Under the pieces are notes generated by a model. That model saw only the letters and a program-made list of their open reading frames with translations, searched no databases and had not been told where the DNA came from. DNA of 64,000 nucleotides. Origin: Methylophaga muralis (GTDB lineage Bacteria > Pseudomonadota > Gammaproteobacteria > Nitrosococcales > Methylophagaceae). The first letter of the stretch is position 1. Each line of letters opens with the position of its first letter. Below, piece by piece: positions 8,726 to 19,416 of the stretch. Where the stretch lies: positions 62,001 to 126,000 of the forward strand of contig NZ_MCRI01000002.1 in NCBI RefSeq assembly GCF_001720165.1, read 5' to 3'. The position numbers and the translations under genes were made by a program.

Positions 8726-9436
8726 ATGAAAAACACCTTTTTTGTTATAGCACTGCTGTTGTTTTCAGCCAATGCGACGGCTGAAACTGAATTGAACTTT
8801 AACCTAATCAACCTCAATGCAACAGCGTCAACAGAAGTGGCTAATGATCAAGTAACCAGCGTGATACAGGTCATGCTCAATGGTACTGATCCGACTAAAT
8901 TAGGCCAACAGGTCAATCAGCGCAGCAACCAATTGCTCGAAAAAATCAAAGCCTTTGCTTCAGTAAAATCTCAAACAACCGGTTATCAAACCCGTCCGAT
9001 GTATAAAGACAGTCAGATCGTCTCCTGGCAGGTCAGCCAACAAATCCGTTTACATAGCCATGATTTCACTCAAATGAGTGAATTACTGGGTGAGGTGCAA
9101 GCATTAGGTACGGTGCAATCGATTGAATTTTCGCTGTCCGATGCTTTAATCGAATCTACGCAAAATGAATTAATGCAGCAGGCTATCAGTAAGTTTCGTG
9201 ATAAAGCATCGTTAGTGCAGCAACAGTTCAATGAACCCGGTTACCGGCTGGTGAATATGTCGGTAAACACCAGTGGTTATGCCCCGGTATATCGCATGGA
9301 AAGCCAAATGATGATGTCAGCCGATATGAGCAGCAAAAGTGCGCCTGCTGCCCTTGAAGCGGGCAGCAATAAAGTCTCTGTTGATGTTCATGGTCAGATT
9401 CAATTAATCAGCGACACTACTACTGTAACCAATTAA
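8726..9436 (+). CDS. SIMPL domain (DUF541) periplasmic protein
   Basis: A 236-aa secreted protein with a signal peptide (residues 1-19, ending ANATA) and a SIMPL/DUF541 domain: repeated 'vsvq.....' segments such as QVNQRSNQLLEKIKAF, QTTGYQTRPMYKD and WQVSQQIRLHSHDF, then VQSIEFSLSD. The family contains E. coli YggE-like proteins linked to oxidative stress and outer-membrane quality; biochemistry is unknown. The last 40 residues are Met/Ser-rich (ESQMMMSADMSSKS). AGGAA lies about 10 nt before ATG 8726. Its stop codon abuts the ilvA stop on the opposite strand with no gap. Confidence 0.8.
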   Translation: MKNTFFVIALLLFSANATAETELNFNLINLNATASTEVANDQVTSVIQVMLNGTDPTKLGQQVNQRSNQLLEKIKAFASVKSQTTGYQTRPMYKDSQIVSWQVSQQIRLHSHDFTQMSELLGEVQALGTVQSIEFSLSDALIESTQNELMQQAISKFRDKASLVQQQFNEPGYRLVNMSVNTSGYAPVYRMESQMMMSADMSSKSAPAALEAGSNKVSVDVHGQIQLISDTTTVTN

Positions 9437-10951
9437 TCACTTTAAAAATAAATCATAAGCCGGGTTATCCGTCTCCAGCCAGTAGACATAGCCCAGATTA
9501 TCCAGAAACGCCTGAAATTCTTCATTGAATTCAGGCGTTACCTGGATACCCACCAGCACCCTGCCATAGGCAGCACCATGATTACGGTAATGAAACAGGC
9601 TGATATTCCAGCGTTGTCCGATATGCGTCAGAAAACGTAATAAGGCGCCAGGACGTTCCGGAAACTCAAAGCGAATCAAACGCTCATTCTCAGCTTGCGG
9701 TGCATGTCCGCCAACCATATAACGAACATGTAATTTAGCCATTTCGTTATCGCTGAAATCAATCCACTGATAACCCGCCTGAGTCAGATTCTCAAACAGA
9801 ATCTGCCGCTCTTCGTCACGGCCCGACATTCTCACACCAACAAACACCTGTGCTTGCTGTTTATCCGCATAACGATAATTGAATTCGGTAATACCGCGAT
9901 CGGCCAAAGCTTTGCAGAACCGTTGGAAACTGCCCGGCTGTTCATCAATGGTTGCGGCAAACAACACTTCCCGACGTTCACCAATTTCCGCCCGTTCAGC
10001 CACATGACGAAGCCGATCGAAATTCATATTCGCGCCACTGTTGATAACCACCATGGTTTTGTTACGTAAACCATTTTGCTGGATATATTTTTTAGCACCG
10101 GCAATCGACAAAGCACCCGACGGTTCAGCTATCGAGCGGGTGTCGTCAAACACATCCATTATCGCGGCGCAAATTTCATCTGTTTCCACGGTGACCACAT
10201 GATCGACCGTCTTTTGTGCAATACGAAACGGCTCTTCGCCAACCTGTCTGACCGCTGTACCATCGGCAAACAAACCAACCTGATCCAGTTTGACCCGCTC
10301 CCCTGCATCCAGAGCAGCCTTAAGGCTGGCCGCATCAGCTGGTTCAACAGCAATAATCTTAATTTCCGGCCATATTGCTTTGATATAAGCTGCCATTCCG
10401 GCGAGCAAGCCGCCGCCACCTACCGGAATAAATACTGCGTATACCGGATCCGGGTGCTGGCGCATGATTTCCATCGCAATGGTGCCCTGCCCGGCGATCA
10501 CTAAAGGATCATCATAAGGATGAATAAACACCCGGCCTTGGTCGATAGAAACCTGCTGCGCAAAATCAAAGGCTTCGTCGTAACTGTTGCCATGCAGGGT
10601 AATATCAGCACCCAGCATGCGAACCGCTTCAACCTTAATAGGTGGAGTGGTAATCGGCATGACGATCATTGCCGAAATACCCATTTTATTGGCTGCCAAT
10701 GCCACGCCTTGCGCATGATTACCTGCTGAAGCGGCGACTACGCCCTGCTTTCGCTCGGCTTCAGTCAAATGGCTCATCCGGTTATAAGCGCCACGCAACT
10801 TAAAGGAAAACACCGACTGTAAGTCTTCACGCTTAATCAGAATCTGATTATCCAGTCGCTTGGATAATCTTGGCATTAAATCCAAAGGTGTTTCGATAGC
10901 GACATCATAAACGCGCGCTTTGAGGATTTTTTCTACATAGCCTGTGAGCAT
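9437..10951 (-). CDS. ilvA: threonine ammonia-lyase, biosynthetic
   Basis: A 504-aa enzyme of full IlvA length. It deaminates L-threonine to 2-oxobutanoate, the first step to isoleucine. The PLP-binding lysine lies in SVFSFKLRGAYN (about residue 50), with the glycine phosphate-binding loop PVGGGGLLAGM (about 185). Residues 325-500 form the two ACT-like regulatory domains (EQPGSFQRFCKAL and ERPGALLRFLTHI), which normally mediate isoleucine feedback inhibition. It is transcribed alone, divergent from rpiA. Confidence 0.95.
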   Translation of the reverse strand: MLTGYVEKILKARVYDVAIETPLDLMPRLSKRLDNQILIKREDLQSVFSFKLRGAYNRMSHLTEAERKQGVVAASAGNHAQGVALAANKMGISAMIVMPITTPPIKVEAVRMLGADITLHGNSYDEAFDFAQQVSIDQGRVFIHPYDDPLVIAGQGTIAMEIMRQHPDPVYAVFIPVGGGGLLAGMAAYIKAIWPEIKIIAVEPADAASLKAALDAGERVKLDQVGLFADGTAVRQVGEEPFRIAQKTVDHVVTVETDEICAAIMDVFDDTRSIAEPSGALSIAGAKKYIQQNGLRNKTMVVINSGANMNFDRLRHVAERAEIGERREVLFAATIDEQPGSFQRFCKALADRGITEFNYRYADKQQAQVFVGVRMSGRDEERQILFENLTQAGYQWIDFSDNEMAKLHVRYMVGGHAPQAENERLIRFEFPERPGALLRFLTHIGQRWNISLFHYRNHGAAYGRVLVGIQVTPEFNEEFQAFLDNLGYVYWLETDNPAYDLFLK

Positions 10952-10995
10952 GGGGTTCCAGATTCAGTCTGTTAAGTTAAACAAAGATGACTACG

Positions 10996-11025
10996 TTACC
11001 ATTGCCGACCATTTATCTCTATAAT
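10996..11025 (+). promoter_or_regulatory. candidate promoter of rpiA
   Basis: TTACCA (10996-11001) and a perfect TATAAT (11020-11025) are separated by 18 bp, 42 bp before the rpiA start codon. The -10 hexamer is consensus; the -35 matches four of six. This is a reading of sigma70-type elements only. Confidence 0.45.
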
Positions 11026-11067
11026 TGGCCGGATAAATCAAGCCATTCAAATTAACAAGGAATCGCA

Positions 11068-11730
11068 ATGACTGCTGATGAAATGAAGAAACAAGCTGCA
11101 TGGTCAGCTTTGGAATACATTACCACTGACGGTGTAGTAGGTGTGGGCACGGGTTCAACTGTAAATCACTTTATCGATGCGCTAGCTACTATCAAACATC
11201 GTATTGAAGGTGCCGTATCCAGCTCAAATGCTTCAACACAGCGTTTAAAAGATTATGGCATTGAAGTCTTCGATTTAAATGATGTTAAAGAAGTTGCGGT
11301 GTATGTCGATGGTGCGGATGAGTCCAACCATAATCTGCAACTGATTAAAGGTGGCGGCGGTGCATTAACCCGCGAAAAAATTATCGCTGCGGTAGCAGAC
11401 AAATTTGTCTGTATTGCTGATGCAACCAAATTAGTGGATGTACTGGGTAAATTCCCCTTACCGGTTGAAGTTATTCCGATGGCACGTAGTTATGTCGCCC
11501 GTGAAATCGTAAAACTGGGCGGTCAGCCGGTTTATCGTGAAGGTGTTATCACTGATAACCATAATGTCATTCTGGATGTGCACGGTCTGGACATCATGGA
11601 ACCAATCAAGTTGGAAAAAACCCTGAACGATATCGTAGGCGTAGTGACTAACGGCTTGTTTGCCATGCGTCCTGCAGATGTATTATTGCTGGGCACTGAA
11701 ACCGGCACCCAAATCGTCAACCCTAAATAA
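11068..11730 (+). CDS. rpiA: ribose-5-phosphate isomerase A
   Basis: A 220-aa RpiA that interconverts ribose-5-phosphate and ribulose-5-phosphate in the non-oxidative pentose-phosphate pathway. Diagnostic motifs are [15 protein letters not shown] (about residue 25), [13 protein letters not shown] (about 82) and [14 protein letters not shown] with the catalytic glutamate region. AAGGA sits 8 nt before ATG 11068. It is monocistronic, with its own candidate promoter and a hairpin terminator. Confidence 0.96.
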   Translation: MTADEMKKQAAWSALEYITTDGVVGVGTGSTVNHFIDALATIKHRIEGAVSSSNASTQRLKDYGIEVFDLNDVKEVAVYVDGADESNHNLQLIKGGGGALTREKIIAAVADKFVCIADATKLVDVLGKFPLPVEVIPMARSYVAREIVKLGGQPVYREGVITDNHNVILDVHGLDIMEPIKLEKTLNDIVGVVTNGLFAMRPADVLLLGTETGTQIVNPK

Positions 11731-11739
11731 TTTGCACTT

Positions 11740-11765
11740 GCCCGCTGTAAAGGCGGGCTTCTTGC
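11740..11765 (+). terminator. candidate intrinsic terminator of rpiA
   Basis: GCCCGC (11740-11745) and GCGGGC (11753-11758) form a 6-bp GC stem around a 7-nt loop, followed by TTCTT. It lies just after the rpiA stop. The T tract is short, so strength is uncertain. Confidence 0.55.
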
Positions 11766-11777
11766 CAGAGCGAAAAT

Positions 11778-13025
11778 ATGTTCAGACCACTAAGTGTCTA
11801 TATTGGCGCCCGCTATACCCGGGCCAAACGGCGTAATCATTTTATTTCGTTCATTTCCATGACCTCCATGCTGGGTGTTGCACTCGGCGTGGCGGCATTG
11901 ATTACCGTGTTATCGGTGATGAATGGTTTTGAAAAGGAATTACGAGAACGCATCCTGGGCATGACCTCACATGCGTTTGTTACTGGCTCGGACGGCACAC
12001 TGGCTGACTGGAAAAAAGCCGAAGCACTGGTTGAAGGCTTTCCGCGTGTGGTTAGTACAGCACCTTTTGTTGAAGGTCAGGCGATGCTCAATCAAGGCAG
12101 CCGGGTTCGAGGCACGCAAGTCCGTGGTGTGGATCCGGCTCTAGAACCCAAGGTTTCCAGCATTGGCGACAAAATCATTCAGGGTCGTTTTGACTCGCTG
12201 CAACCGGGTAGTTACGGCATCATTCTGGGTAAGGATTTGGCTATCGCCATGGGCGTGGGCACCGGCGACAAGATTACTGTGATAACACCGCACGTTACAC
12301 CAACACCTGCCGGCGTTATTCCACGACTGAAACGTTTGACTGTCTCTGGTGTTTTTGAAATTGGCATGTATGAATATGACAGTGCCTTAGCCATCATGAA
12401 TATTGAGGATGCCGCTAATTTATTTCGTATTCCCGGCAAAGTGACGGGCCTACGATTGCAATTAGATGACGTTTACCAAGCGCCGCGCATTACCCGTGAT
12501 TTATTGCATAGCTTACCGGCAGAATATCGTGCGGCTGACTGGACCTACCAACACGCCAACTTTTTCCGCGCATTAAAAACTGAAAAAACCGTGATGTTTG
12601 TCATCCTGATGCTGATTGTCGCCGTTGCTGCTTTCAACATCGTTTCAACATTGGTAATGATGGTGACCGATAAATACTCAGACATCGCCATTCTCCGAAC
12701 ATTAGGTATGTCCCCTCGCGGCATCATGGGTATTTTCATGGTGCAAGGTATTGTTATTGGCTTGATTGGTACACTGCTAGGCGTGATAGGTGGAGTAATT
12801 CTGGCGCTGAATGTATCGAATATTATCGCCTGGATTGAAACTCTACTGGGTTACCAATTCTTGCCCGCAGAGGTCTATTACATTAGTGATCTGCCATCAG
12901 AGCTGAATTGGAATGATGTGACCGTTATTGGTATTACCGCCTTTGTATTATCGATTCTGTCGACCATTTACCCTTCCTGGCGTGCAGCACAGGTGAAACC
13001 GGCTGAGGCATTACGCTATGACTAA
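11778..13025 (+). CDS. lolC: lipoprotein-releasing system permease, LolC/LolE (LolF-type)
   Basis: A 415-aa inner-membrane permease of the MacB/FtsX fold: an N-terminal helix (about residues 25-48), a large periplasmic region (50-265) and three C-terminal helices (about 270-300, 315-345, 375-400). N-terminal motif [19 protein letters not shown] and C-terminal [24 protein letters not shown] are typical of LolC/LolE. With LolD it detaches outer-membrane lipoproteins and hands them to LolA. Only one permease gene is present here, directly before lolD with an 8-bp overlap, so it may be a homodimeric LolF-type rather than LolC of a LolCE pair. Confidence 0.88.
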   Translation: MFRPLSVYIGARYTRAKRRNHFISFISMTSMLGVALGVAALITVLSVMNGFEKELRERILGMTSHAFVTGSDGTLADWKKAEALVEGFPRVVSTAPFVEGQAMLNQGSRVRGTQVRGVDPALEPKVSSIGDKIIQGRFDSLQPGSYGIILGKDLAIAMGVGTGDKITVITPHVTPTPAGVIPRLKRLTVSGVFEIGMYEYDSALAIMNIEDAANLFRIPGKVTGLRLQLDDVYQAPRITRDLLHSLPAEYRAADWTYQHANFFRALKTEKTVMFVILMLIVAVAAFNIVSTLVMMVTDKYSDIAILRTLGMSPRGIMGIFMVQGIVIGLIGTLLGVIGGVILALNVSNIIAWIETLLGYQFLPAEVYYISDLPSELNWNDVTVIGITAFVLSILSTIYPSWRAAQVKPAEALRYD

Positions 13026-13698
13026 TACCAATGTAATCCGTTGCCAGAATCTGGCGAAGCGATACAAAGATGGCAATCTGGAAACCCCTGTTCTGCAGGA
13101 TATCAATCTGAACGTTGTTGCAGGTGATCGCATTGCGATTGTTGGCAGCTCCGGTTCTGGTAAAAGTACCCTGCTACATCTGTTGGGAGGACTGGATAGT
13201 CCAACCAGTGGACTAATTGAAGTATTAGATCAGGATATCAGTACGCTTTCTGTTAGTGCACTGAGCAAATTACGTAATCAATCGTTGGGCTTTGTTTACC
13301 AGTTTCATCATTTGCTGCCAGAGTTTACCGCGGAAGAAAATGTCGCCATGCCATTGGTAATTGGCGGTATGCATCCAAAATCAGCTAAACAGCAGGCAAC
13401 TCAGTTATTGGAACAGGTTGGTCTCGGCCATCGCGTACATCACAAACCCAGTGAATTATCCGGTGGTGAACGTCAACGTGCAGCTTTAGCCCGTGCCTTG
13501 ATTACCAAACCAGCCTGCTTATTAGCCGATGAACCAACAGGAAATCTGGATCATCATACGGCTGAAGGCATTTTTGATTTGATTATGCAGCTGAATGCTG
13601 AGCTAGGTACCGCTCTGGTGATCGTGACTCATGATCGGCAATTAGCCGCCAAGATGGATCAACAATTGGTATTAATTGACGGTAAGTTACAAAACTAA
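13018..13698 (+). CDS. lolD: lipoprotein-releasing ABC transporter ATPase LolD
   Basis: A 226-aa ABC ATPase with Walker [10 protein letters not shown] (about residues 43-51), Q-loop region [17 protein letters not shown], the LolD-characteristic helix after it, signature [15 protein letters not shown] (about 146-160) and Walker [13 protein letters not shown]. It powers lipoprotein extraction from the inner membrane by the permease encoded immediately upstream, whose end it overlaps by 8 bp. Confidence 0.95.
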   Translation: MTNTNVIRCQNLAKRYKDGNLETPVLQDINLNVVAGDRIAIVGSSGSGKSTLLHLLGGLDSPTSGLIEVLDQDISTLSVSALSKLRNQSLGFVYQFHHLLPEFTAEENVAMPLVIGGMHPKSAKQQATQLLEQVGLGHRVHHKPSELSGGERQRAALARALITKPACLLADEPTGNLDHHTAEGIFDLIMQLNAELGTALVIVTHDRQLAAKMDQQLVLIDGKLQN

Positions 13699-13699
13699 T

Positions 13700-14245
13700 T
13701 TATGGTTGGTTACTGTCATTATCACGTCGCGCTTTTTGACGGCGATAACGCTTTAACCAGCTGTGAATAACCACCAAGCGCCAGATTAGTCGAACGACTA
13801 TAACTCCCAGTACAGCAGCCAATACACCACATATTACTGAACCGAGTAAAAACGGTTGCCAGATAAAACCTAATTCTTCCCAGAGCCACTCAAGACTAAA
13901 AGCGAATTCGTGGGTTCGAAGCGGCACATCCAATATCATTGCGCCAATTTTGTAACTGAAAAAGAAAATGGGTGCCATTGTCAGCGGATTAGTGATCCAG
14001 ACACTCATCACCGCGATAGGCAGATTGACGCGCAGCCAAATAGCAAAAATGGCTGCGACAAGCATTTGTGCCGGCATCGGAATAAACGCCAGAAATAAGC
14101 CAATCGCTACTGCTGCTGATACTGACTTCCTGTTCAAATGCCATAACTCAGGCGCCATGATCTTTTCACCAAAACGACGCAAGTGCTTATGCTCGCGCAT
14201 GGTGACGTGATCTGGCATTATTCGTTTCAGGAACTTACGAGGCAT
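13700..14245 (-). CDS. DUF2062 domain membrane protein
   Basis: A 181-aa membrane protein with the DUF2062 pattern: ELWHLNRKSVSAAVAIGLFLAFIPMP (split at about residue 45), a helix MLVAAIFAIWLRVNLPIAVMS, then WITNPLTMAPIFFFSYKIG and a C-terminal hydrophobic helix before a basic tail (LKRYRRQKARRDNDSNQ). The family is widespread in proteobacteria, usually of unknown function, and often sits beside lol, comEC or exbBD genes as it does here. It converges with lolD (one base between stops) and diverges from comEC. Confidence 0.8.
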   Translation of the reverse strand: MPRKFLKRIMPDHVTMREHKHLRRFGEKIMAPELWHLNRKSVSAAVAIGLFLAFIPMPAQMLVAAIFAIWLRVNLPIAVMSVWITNPLTMAPIFFFSYKIGAMILDVPLRTHEFAFSLEWLWEELGFIWQPFLLGSVICGVLAAVLGVIVVRLIWRLVVIHSWLKRYRRQKARRDNDSNQP

Positions 14246-14289
14246 TGCGTCTCAGTATTACGGACAAACGGCGGTCATTATAGGGATAT

Positions 14290-16556
14290 ATGGTCAAACC
14301 TGCTATTGCATTTTTGTCGGGCTGTTTGCTGGTAGCATGGTTGCCACAGCTACCGGCATGGTATTGGCTGCTCACACTTTTCCCCTTGATTATAATTGCT
14401 TGGCACAGGTCAAATTGGACCGTTCTGACATTTGTTGTGGCGTTAGTTTGGACCAGCACACAAGCCCACTTAAGATTGGATAACCAACTTGATCCTTCTA
14501 TTCAGGGACAAGATATCCTGGTTACTGGTTTCATTGACTCTTTGCCCCATCATAACGATCAACGGGTTCGATTTGAATTTAAACCTGAAAATCACAACAT
14601 AAAATTACCTGAAAAAATTCGTCTGAGTTGGTATTACCCGCCTGAGCTCGTCCCTCAAGCCAATGAAAAATGGCAACTTCTGGTGCGCTTGAAAGTGCCT
14701 CAAGGAATGGCGAACCCTGGCGGTTTTGATTATGAATCCTGGTTATTTCAGCAAAAGATTGGGGCGACAGGTTATATACGGCAATCGGATTTAAATCAGA
14801 AACTCCAATCGGCTTCGATATTCTCGATCAACCATTGGCGGTCAGCGTTAATTGCCAAAATGTCTGCTACTTTGGAACACAGTCCCCATTTGGCTTTGAT
14901 TGAGGGTTTGGCTGTCGGTAACCGGGATCGAATGATTTCAGCACAATGGGAAACGTTAAGACAAACCGGAACCAGCCATCTTTTAGCGATCTCTGGGTTA
15001 CATATCGGATTGGCCGCGGCATTAGGCTTTTTTGCCATCAAAACCATCTGGCGGATGCGTAGCCAACAGTTACTAAAATTAAGTGATCGGCAAGCTGGTG
15101 CAATTGGCGGCCTGTTACTTGCCATTTTCTATGCCTTGTTAGCGGGTTTATCCATCCCAACGCAACGTGCTTTGGTAATGGTCACGGTAGTCATGCTCAG
15201 TATCTTTATTAAACGCCGCATAGAGCCCTTGCAGGTTTTAAGTCTGAGTTTGATATTGGTCCTGTTCATCGACCCATTTGCCGTGTTGGCCGTCGGTTTC
15301 TGGCTATCCTTTGCCGCCGTGTTAAGCATTCTGTATGTAGCACAATATCGTCAACCCGCACGAAAGTGGCTTTGGTTACATATTCATTTGTGGATAGCTG
15401 TCGCGTTAACGCCGTTGTTATTGTTGTTCTTTCGGGAAACGTCTTTAATTGCCCCACTGGCCAATTTAGTAGCTGTACCTGTGGTGAGTTTTTTGATTGT
15501 GCCATTGTTATTAGTGACGATGGCGCTATTAAGCATTGATATACCGCTAGCCGTCTGGTTGCTGGATTTTACTGAAAGGTTATTATCTATTTTATGGTGG
15601 TATCTGGATTTTCTGGCCAGGTCGCCCTTGTCAGTTTGGCAAACTCCAGTGTTTTCTGTTGGACTGCTGTGCTTGTCAGTAATTGGTATATTGATACTAC
15701 TTGCCCCGCGTGGATGGCCACTGCGCTGGTTAGGTGCTGTATTACTACTGCCAATTTTCTTTTACAGTCCCAATCGACCTGGTCCTGCAGAAGTCTGGTT
15801 TACCTTACTTGATGTGGGACAGGGCCTGTCTGCTGTCATACAAACCCAACATCACACTTTGGTATTTGATACCGGTCCTGCTTTTGGCGAGTTTGATACC
15901 GGCTCAGCAGTTGTTGTTCCTTTTCTCCGTTATCACGGGGTTCAACAATTGGATATGTTGATGATAAGTCATGCTGACAATGACCATATCGGTGGTGCCG
16001 ATGCGGTTTTAGCAGCTTATCCGACCAAGCAGATATTAAGCAGTGATCCGGATAAACTCACTGGCAGTAAGCCCTGCCTGCAGGGTCAATCGTGGCAATG
16101 GGATTACGTGCAGTTTGAAATTTTTCATCCCGCTGTTAACCAATCAGGCACGCGTAATGATTTATCCTGCGTACTTAAAATCACTAGTCCATACGGCAGT
16201 ATCTTATTAACGGGTGACATTGAACGTCGGGCCGAAATCGAGTTGGTGCGAAAATATGCTCAGCAACTCAGTGCAGATATTATCGTTGCACCTCATCATG
16301 CAGTCGCAGCTCATCGTCTGCTGCTTTTATTGAACAGGTATCACCTAGCTTTGTTTTATTCGCCAGTGGCTTTCAAAACCGTTATAACTTTCCGGCTGCC
16401 GAAGTAGTTGCCCGTTACCATAAAATAGGTAGCCAAGCCCATCAAACCGGTACCCAAGGCGCATTACAGATAAAACTCGATCCACAGATGAATTTAATGC
16501 CTGCAAGCTGGCGCGAACAACAGCGCAGAATTTGGATGCGCAACGCTACTGAATAA
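14290..16556 (+). CDS. comEC: DNA internalization competence protein ComEC/Rec2 (apparent frameshift)
   Basis: The rebuilt protein is 755 aa. It has N-terminal membrane helices, a DUF4131-type soluble region (about residues 60-170), a multi-helix Competence domain (about 200-480, with AISGLHIGLAAALGFF) and a C-terminal metallo-beta-lactamase-like domain (about 500 to end, LLDVGQGLSAVIQ, SHADNDHIGG, LTGDIERRAE). ComEC forms the inner-membrane channel for DNA uptake. The frame breaks at 16300: adding one G (catcatgcagt to catcatggcagt) gives HHGSRSSSSAAFIEQ and extends the protein from 16407 to the stop at 16556. A comF gene at the window end fits a competence capacity. Confidence 0.85.
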
Positions 16557-16607
16557 TCGCGTTTTCACGTATCATGACAACATTTCAATAACTGGGACGG
16601 ATGGAGC

Positions 16608-17243
16608 ATGCTGGAACTATTTAAAGCAGGTGGCTGGCTGATGTTACCGCTACTTGGCTGTTCAATAATTGCGATTGCGATTATTGCAGAGCGATTTTGG
16701 AGCCTACAACAACGTCGAATCGCACCACCTGAGTTAATTACCCAAATCTGGCAATGGTTACAGTTCAAACAAATCGACCAATATCGAATCAACTCGTTAC
16801 AAAAAAATTCTCCTCTTGGCCAAATTCTCGCCGCCGGACTAATTAATCGCAATAGCTCCCGCGATATCACCAAAGAGAGTATTGAAGACACCGGTCGACA
16901 TGTGACCCAACAACTTGAACGCAATCTTAATACCTTGGGAACCATTGCCGCCATATCACCTTTGATTGGTTTATTGGGAACGGTTATCGGCATGATCAAA
17001 GTGTTTGCGGTGATTACGCTGGAAGGTGTCGGTAATCCTGAAACACTGGCTGGCGGCATTTCAGAAGCATTACTTACCACGGCAGCGGGTTTGGTTGTGG
17101 CTATTCCCAGCGTCATTTTTTATCGCTACTTCCGCGGAAAAATTAATCAGCTGGTCGTCAGTATGGAAGAACAAGCCATGCAATTAATTGAAATGTTACA
17201 TGGCGAACGTGAATTTGACCCCGATGAGGCTCGTGCGCAATGA
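16608..17243 (+). CDS. exbB: MotA/TolQ/ExbB family proton channel protein
   Basis: A 211-aa inner-membrane protein with three helices: about residues 7-29 (GGWLMLPLLGCSIIAIAIIAE), 112-135 and 155-180. The central motif NLNTLGTIAAISPLIGLLGTVIGMIKVF and the later GISEALLTTAAGLVVAIPSVIFY are characteristic of ExbB/TolQ. With ExbD it uses the proton gradient to energise TonB or Tol-type envelope partners. ATGGAGC lies just before ATG 16608. Its stop overlaps the exbD start (ATGA). Its place between comEC and msbA is common in gammaproteobacteria. Confidence 0.9.
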   Translation: MLELFKAGGWLMLPLLGCSIIAIAIIAERFWSLQQRRIAPPELITQIWQWLQFKQIDQYRINSLQKNSPLGQILAAGLINRNSSRDITKESIEDTGRHVTQQLERNLNTLGTIAAISPLIGLLGTVIGMIKVFAVITLEGVGNPETLAGGISEALLTTAAGLVVAIPSVIFYRYFRGKINQLVVSMEEQAMQLIEMLHGEREFDPDEARAQ

Positions 17244-17665
17244 AATTGCTGCCTCGTAACTCTGAGGAACCTGATGTCAATCTCACCCCGATGATTGATG
17301 TGGTGTTTTTGTTATTACTGTTTTTTATGGTGTCGACCAGTTTTATCCGCGAAAGCTCTTTAAAAGTCGATTTGCCCGAAGCCAGTGGCCAGGCATTAGT
17401 AGAACAGGAAGCGCCGATTGATATTATTATTCGGGCCAATGGTGAAGTGCTGGTCAACGACACCCCAATGGCCGAACTGACCCGTGATGCTTTGCGTGAT
17501 TTACTCAAAGCCACGGCCGGTGACAATGACGATCCACATATTATTATCAGTGCAGATGCCAATGCTGAATACCAACATATCGTTACTGCCATGGATGCAG
17601 CCCAATTACTCGGCTTTACCCGTTTGACGCTAGCGACACGACAAAAAACAACTGAGACTCCATGA
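17240..17665 (+). CDS. exbD: ExbD/TolR family biopolymer transport protein
   Basis: A 141-aa ExbD/TolR protein: a short cytoplasmic start, one membrane helix (about residues 13-35) carrying the conserved aspartate in LTPMIDVVFLLLLFFMVSTSF, then a periplasmic domain (SLKVDLPEASGQ..., LVNDTPM, IIISADANAEYQHIVTAMDAAQLLGF). The aspartate is the proton-path residue in this family. It partners the ExbB encoded just upstream. Its stop overlaps the msbA start, so exbB-exbD-msbA is one tightly coupled unit. Confidence 0.92.
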   Translation: MKLLPRNSEEPDVNLTPMIDVVFLLLLFFMVSTSFIRESSLKVDLPEASGQALVEQEAPIDIIIRANGEVLVNDTPMAELTRDALRDLLKATAGDNDDPHIIISADANAEYQHIVTAMDAAQLLGFTRLTLATRQKTTETP

Positions 17666-19416
17666 AACAAATAGCGACTGAGATGAGCGCTTTTCAGCTC
17701 TATAAGCGCCTGCTTACCTATGTCAAACCCTATTGGCTGGTATTTGCTGCTGTGATTCTGGCCATGCTGGTATATGCCGGTAGCGAAACCGCAATGGCTG
17801 CCCTGATGAAACCATTAATGGATGGCAGCTTTGTTGAGAAAGATCCTTTTATTATCAAATGGATCCCCATCGTGCTGATTGGCATTTTTCTGGTTCGAGG
17901 TGTCGCGAATTTCCTGACAACCTATGGATTAGGCTGGATCGCCCGTAATGTCATTATGACCTTGCGTACTGAGATGTTTGATCGTTTGCTGACCTTACCA
18001 GCCAGTTTTTACGACAAGAGTACCTCCGGTCAGTTAATGTCGAAATTACTCTACGACGTTGAGCAAGTGGCAGACGCAGCTACTGACGCCATACTGGTTT
18101 TGGTCAGGGATACATTGACTATCGTCGGTCTTCTGGCCTGGATGATTTATCTCAATGGCATGTTGTCATTAATTATCTTGCTGACCGTACCGTTTATAGG
18201 ATTACTGGTTTATAAAATCAGTACCCGTTTCCGTCGTATCAGTAAAACCATTCAGAATTCCATGGGAGATGTGAGCCATACATCAAGTGAAGTCATTGAA
18301 GGTCATCGGGAAGTTAAAACCTTTGGCAGCCATCAATACGAAGCCAAACGGTTTGATAAGGTTAACCAACTCAATCGCCGCCAACGAATGAAAAAAATTG
18401 CGACCGAAGCAACCAGTCAGCCCATTATCGAACTGATTGCAGTGCTAGGTTTAGCTGTAGTGATTTATCTGGCGACCCTGCCGCAGGTTTTGAATCAAAT
18501 TACTGTCGGTACCTTCATCTCATTTATCACCGCCATGTTCATGATTTTGACTCCGCTTAAACGGCTTACCAAACTCAACTCAAAACTGCAGGCTGGTATT
18601 GCTGCTGCAGACAGTGTGTTTACTATGCTGGATCAGCAACCTGAAGCAGATACCGGTGAGCGCGAACTTAAACAGGCTAAAGGCGATATTCGCTATCAGC
18701 AGGTGAGCTTTCAATACGACAATACTGCACGAAAAGTGTTGGACAATATCAGTTTTGAAATCAAGGCTGGTCAGACCATTGCTTTTGTTGGCCATTCTGG
18801 TAGTGGTAAAACGACCTTAGTCAGCCTGTTACCACGTTTTTATATGCCAACCAGCGGTCAGATTTTCATTGATGAAATAGATATTTGCAGCCTCAAACTA
18901 CTTGACCTGCGAAATCAGATTTCGCTTGTCAATCAACAGGTTATTTTATTTAACGATACTATCGCCAATAATATTACCTATGGTCAGAAACAAGCCGTTG
19001 CGGAAGAACGTATTATCGAAGCGGCTAAACAGGCCCATGCCTGGGAGTTTATTCAACGGCTTCCAGAAGGATTACAAACGCAGGTGGGACAGAACGGTGT
19101 CTTACTATCAGGCGGACAACGCCAACGACTGGCGATAGCCCGAGCGTTACTACGTGATACACCGATTCTGATTCTGGATGAGGCTACCGCCTCTCTCGAT
19201 TCTGAAGCTGAACGTCATATTCAGAAAGCTCTGGAAAATCTGATGCAAAGCCGGACAACATTAGTGATTGCTCATCGGCTTTCAACCATCGAAAAAGCCG
19301 ATCTTATTGTTGTGATGCATGATGGCCATATTGTTGAGACCGGAACACATCAGCAATTGCTGGATAAAGGCCACCATTATGCTGAATTACATCGATTGCA
19401 GTTTCAGCAGCACTAA
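17662..19416 (+). CDS. msbA: lipid A export ATP-binding/permease MsbA
   Basis: A 584-aa half-transporter: six membrane helices (about residues 25-330) followed by an ABC ATPase with Walker A GHSGSGKTT (about 377), Q-loop VNQQVILFNDTI, signature LSGGQRQRLAIARALL (about 482) and Walker B ILILDEATASLD. It flips lipid A-core across the inner membrane. Full length matches MsbA, and lpxK follows directly (one-base overlap), which is the classical arrangement. Confidence 0.94.
   Translation: MKQIATEMSAFQLYKRLLTYVKPYWLVFAAVILAMLVYAGSETAMAALMKPLMDGSFVEKDPFIIKWIPIVLIGIFLVRGVANFLTTYGLGWIARNVIMTLRTEMFDRLLTLPASFYDKSTSGQLMSKLLYDVEQVADAATDAILVLVRDTLTIVGLLAWMIYLNGMLSLIILLTVPFIGLLVYKISTRFRRISKTIQNSMGDVSHTSSEVIEGHREVKTFGSHQYEAKRFDKVNQLNRRQRMKKIATEATSQPIIELIAVLGLAVVIYLATLPQVLNQITVGTFISFITAMFMILTPLKRLTKLNSKLQAGIAAADSVFTMLDQQPEADTGERELKQAKGDIRYQQVSFQYDNTARKVLDNISFEIKAGQTIAFVGHSGSGKTTLVSLLPRFYMPTSGQIFIDEIDICSLKLLDLRNQISLVNQQVILFNDTIANNITYGQKQAVAEERIIEAAKQAHAWEFIQRLPEGLQTQVGQNGVLLSGGQRQRLAIARALLRDTPILILDEATASLDSEAERHIQKALENLMQSRTTLVIAHRLSTIEKADLIVVMHDGHIVETGTHQQLLDKGHHYAELHRLQFQQH

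Noticed and set aside
14796-15505. Long minus-strand ORFs across comEC
   Set aside because: They are out-of-frame shadows of comEC, with biased composition and no ribosome-binding sites.
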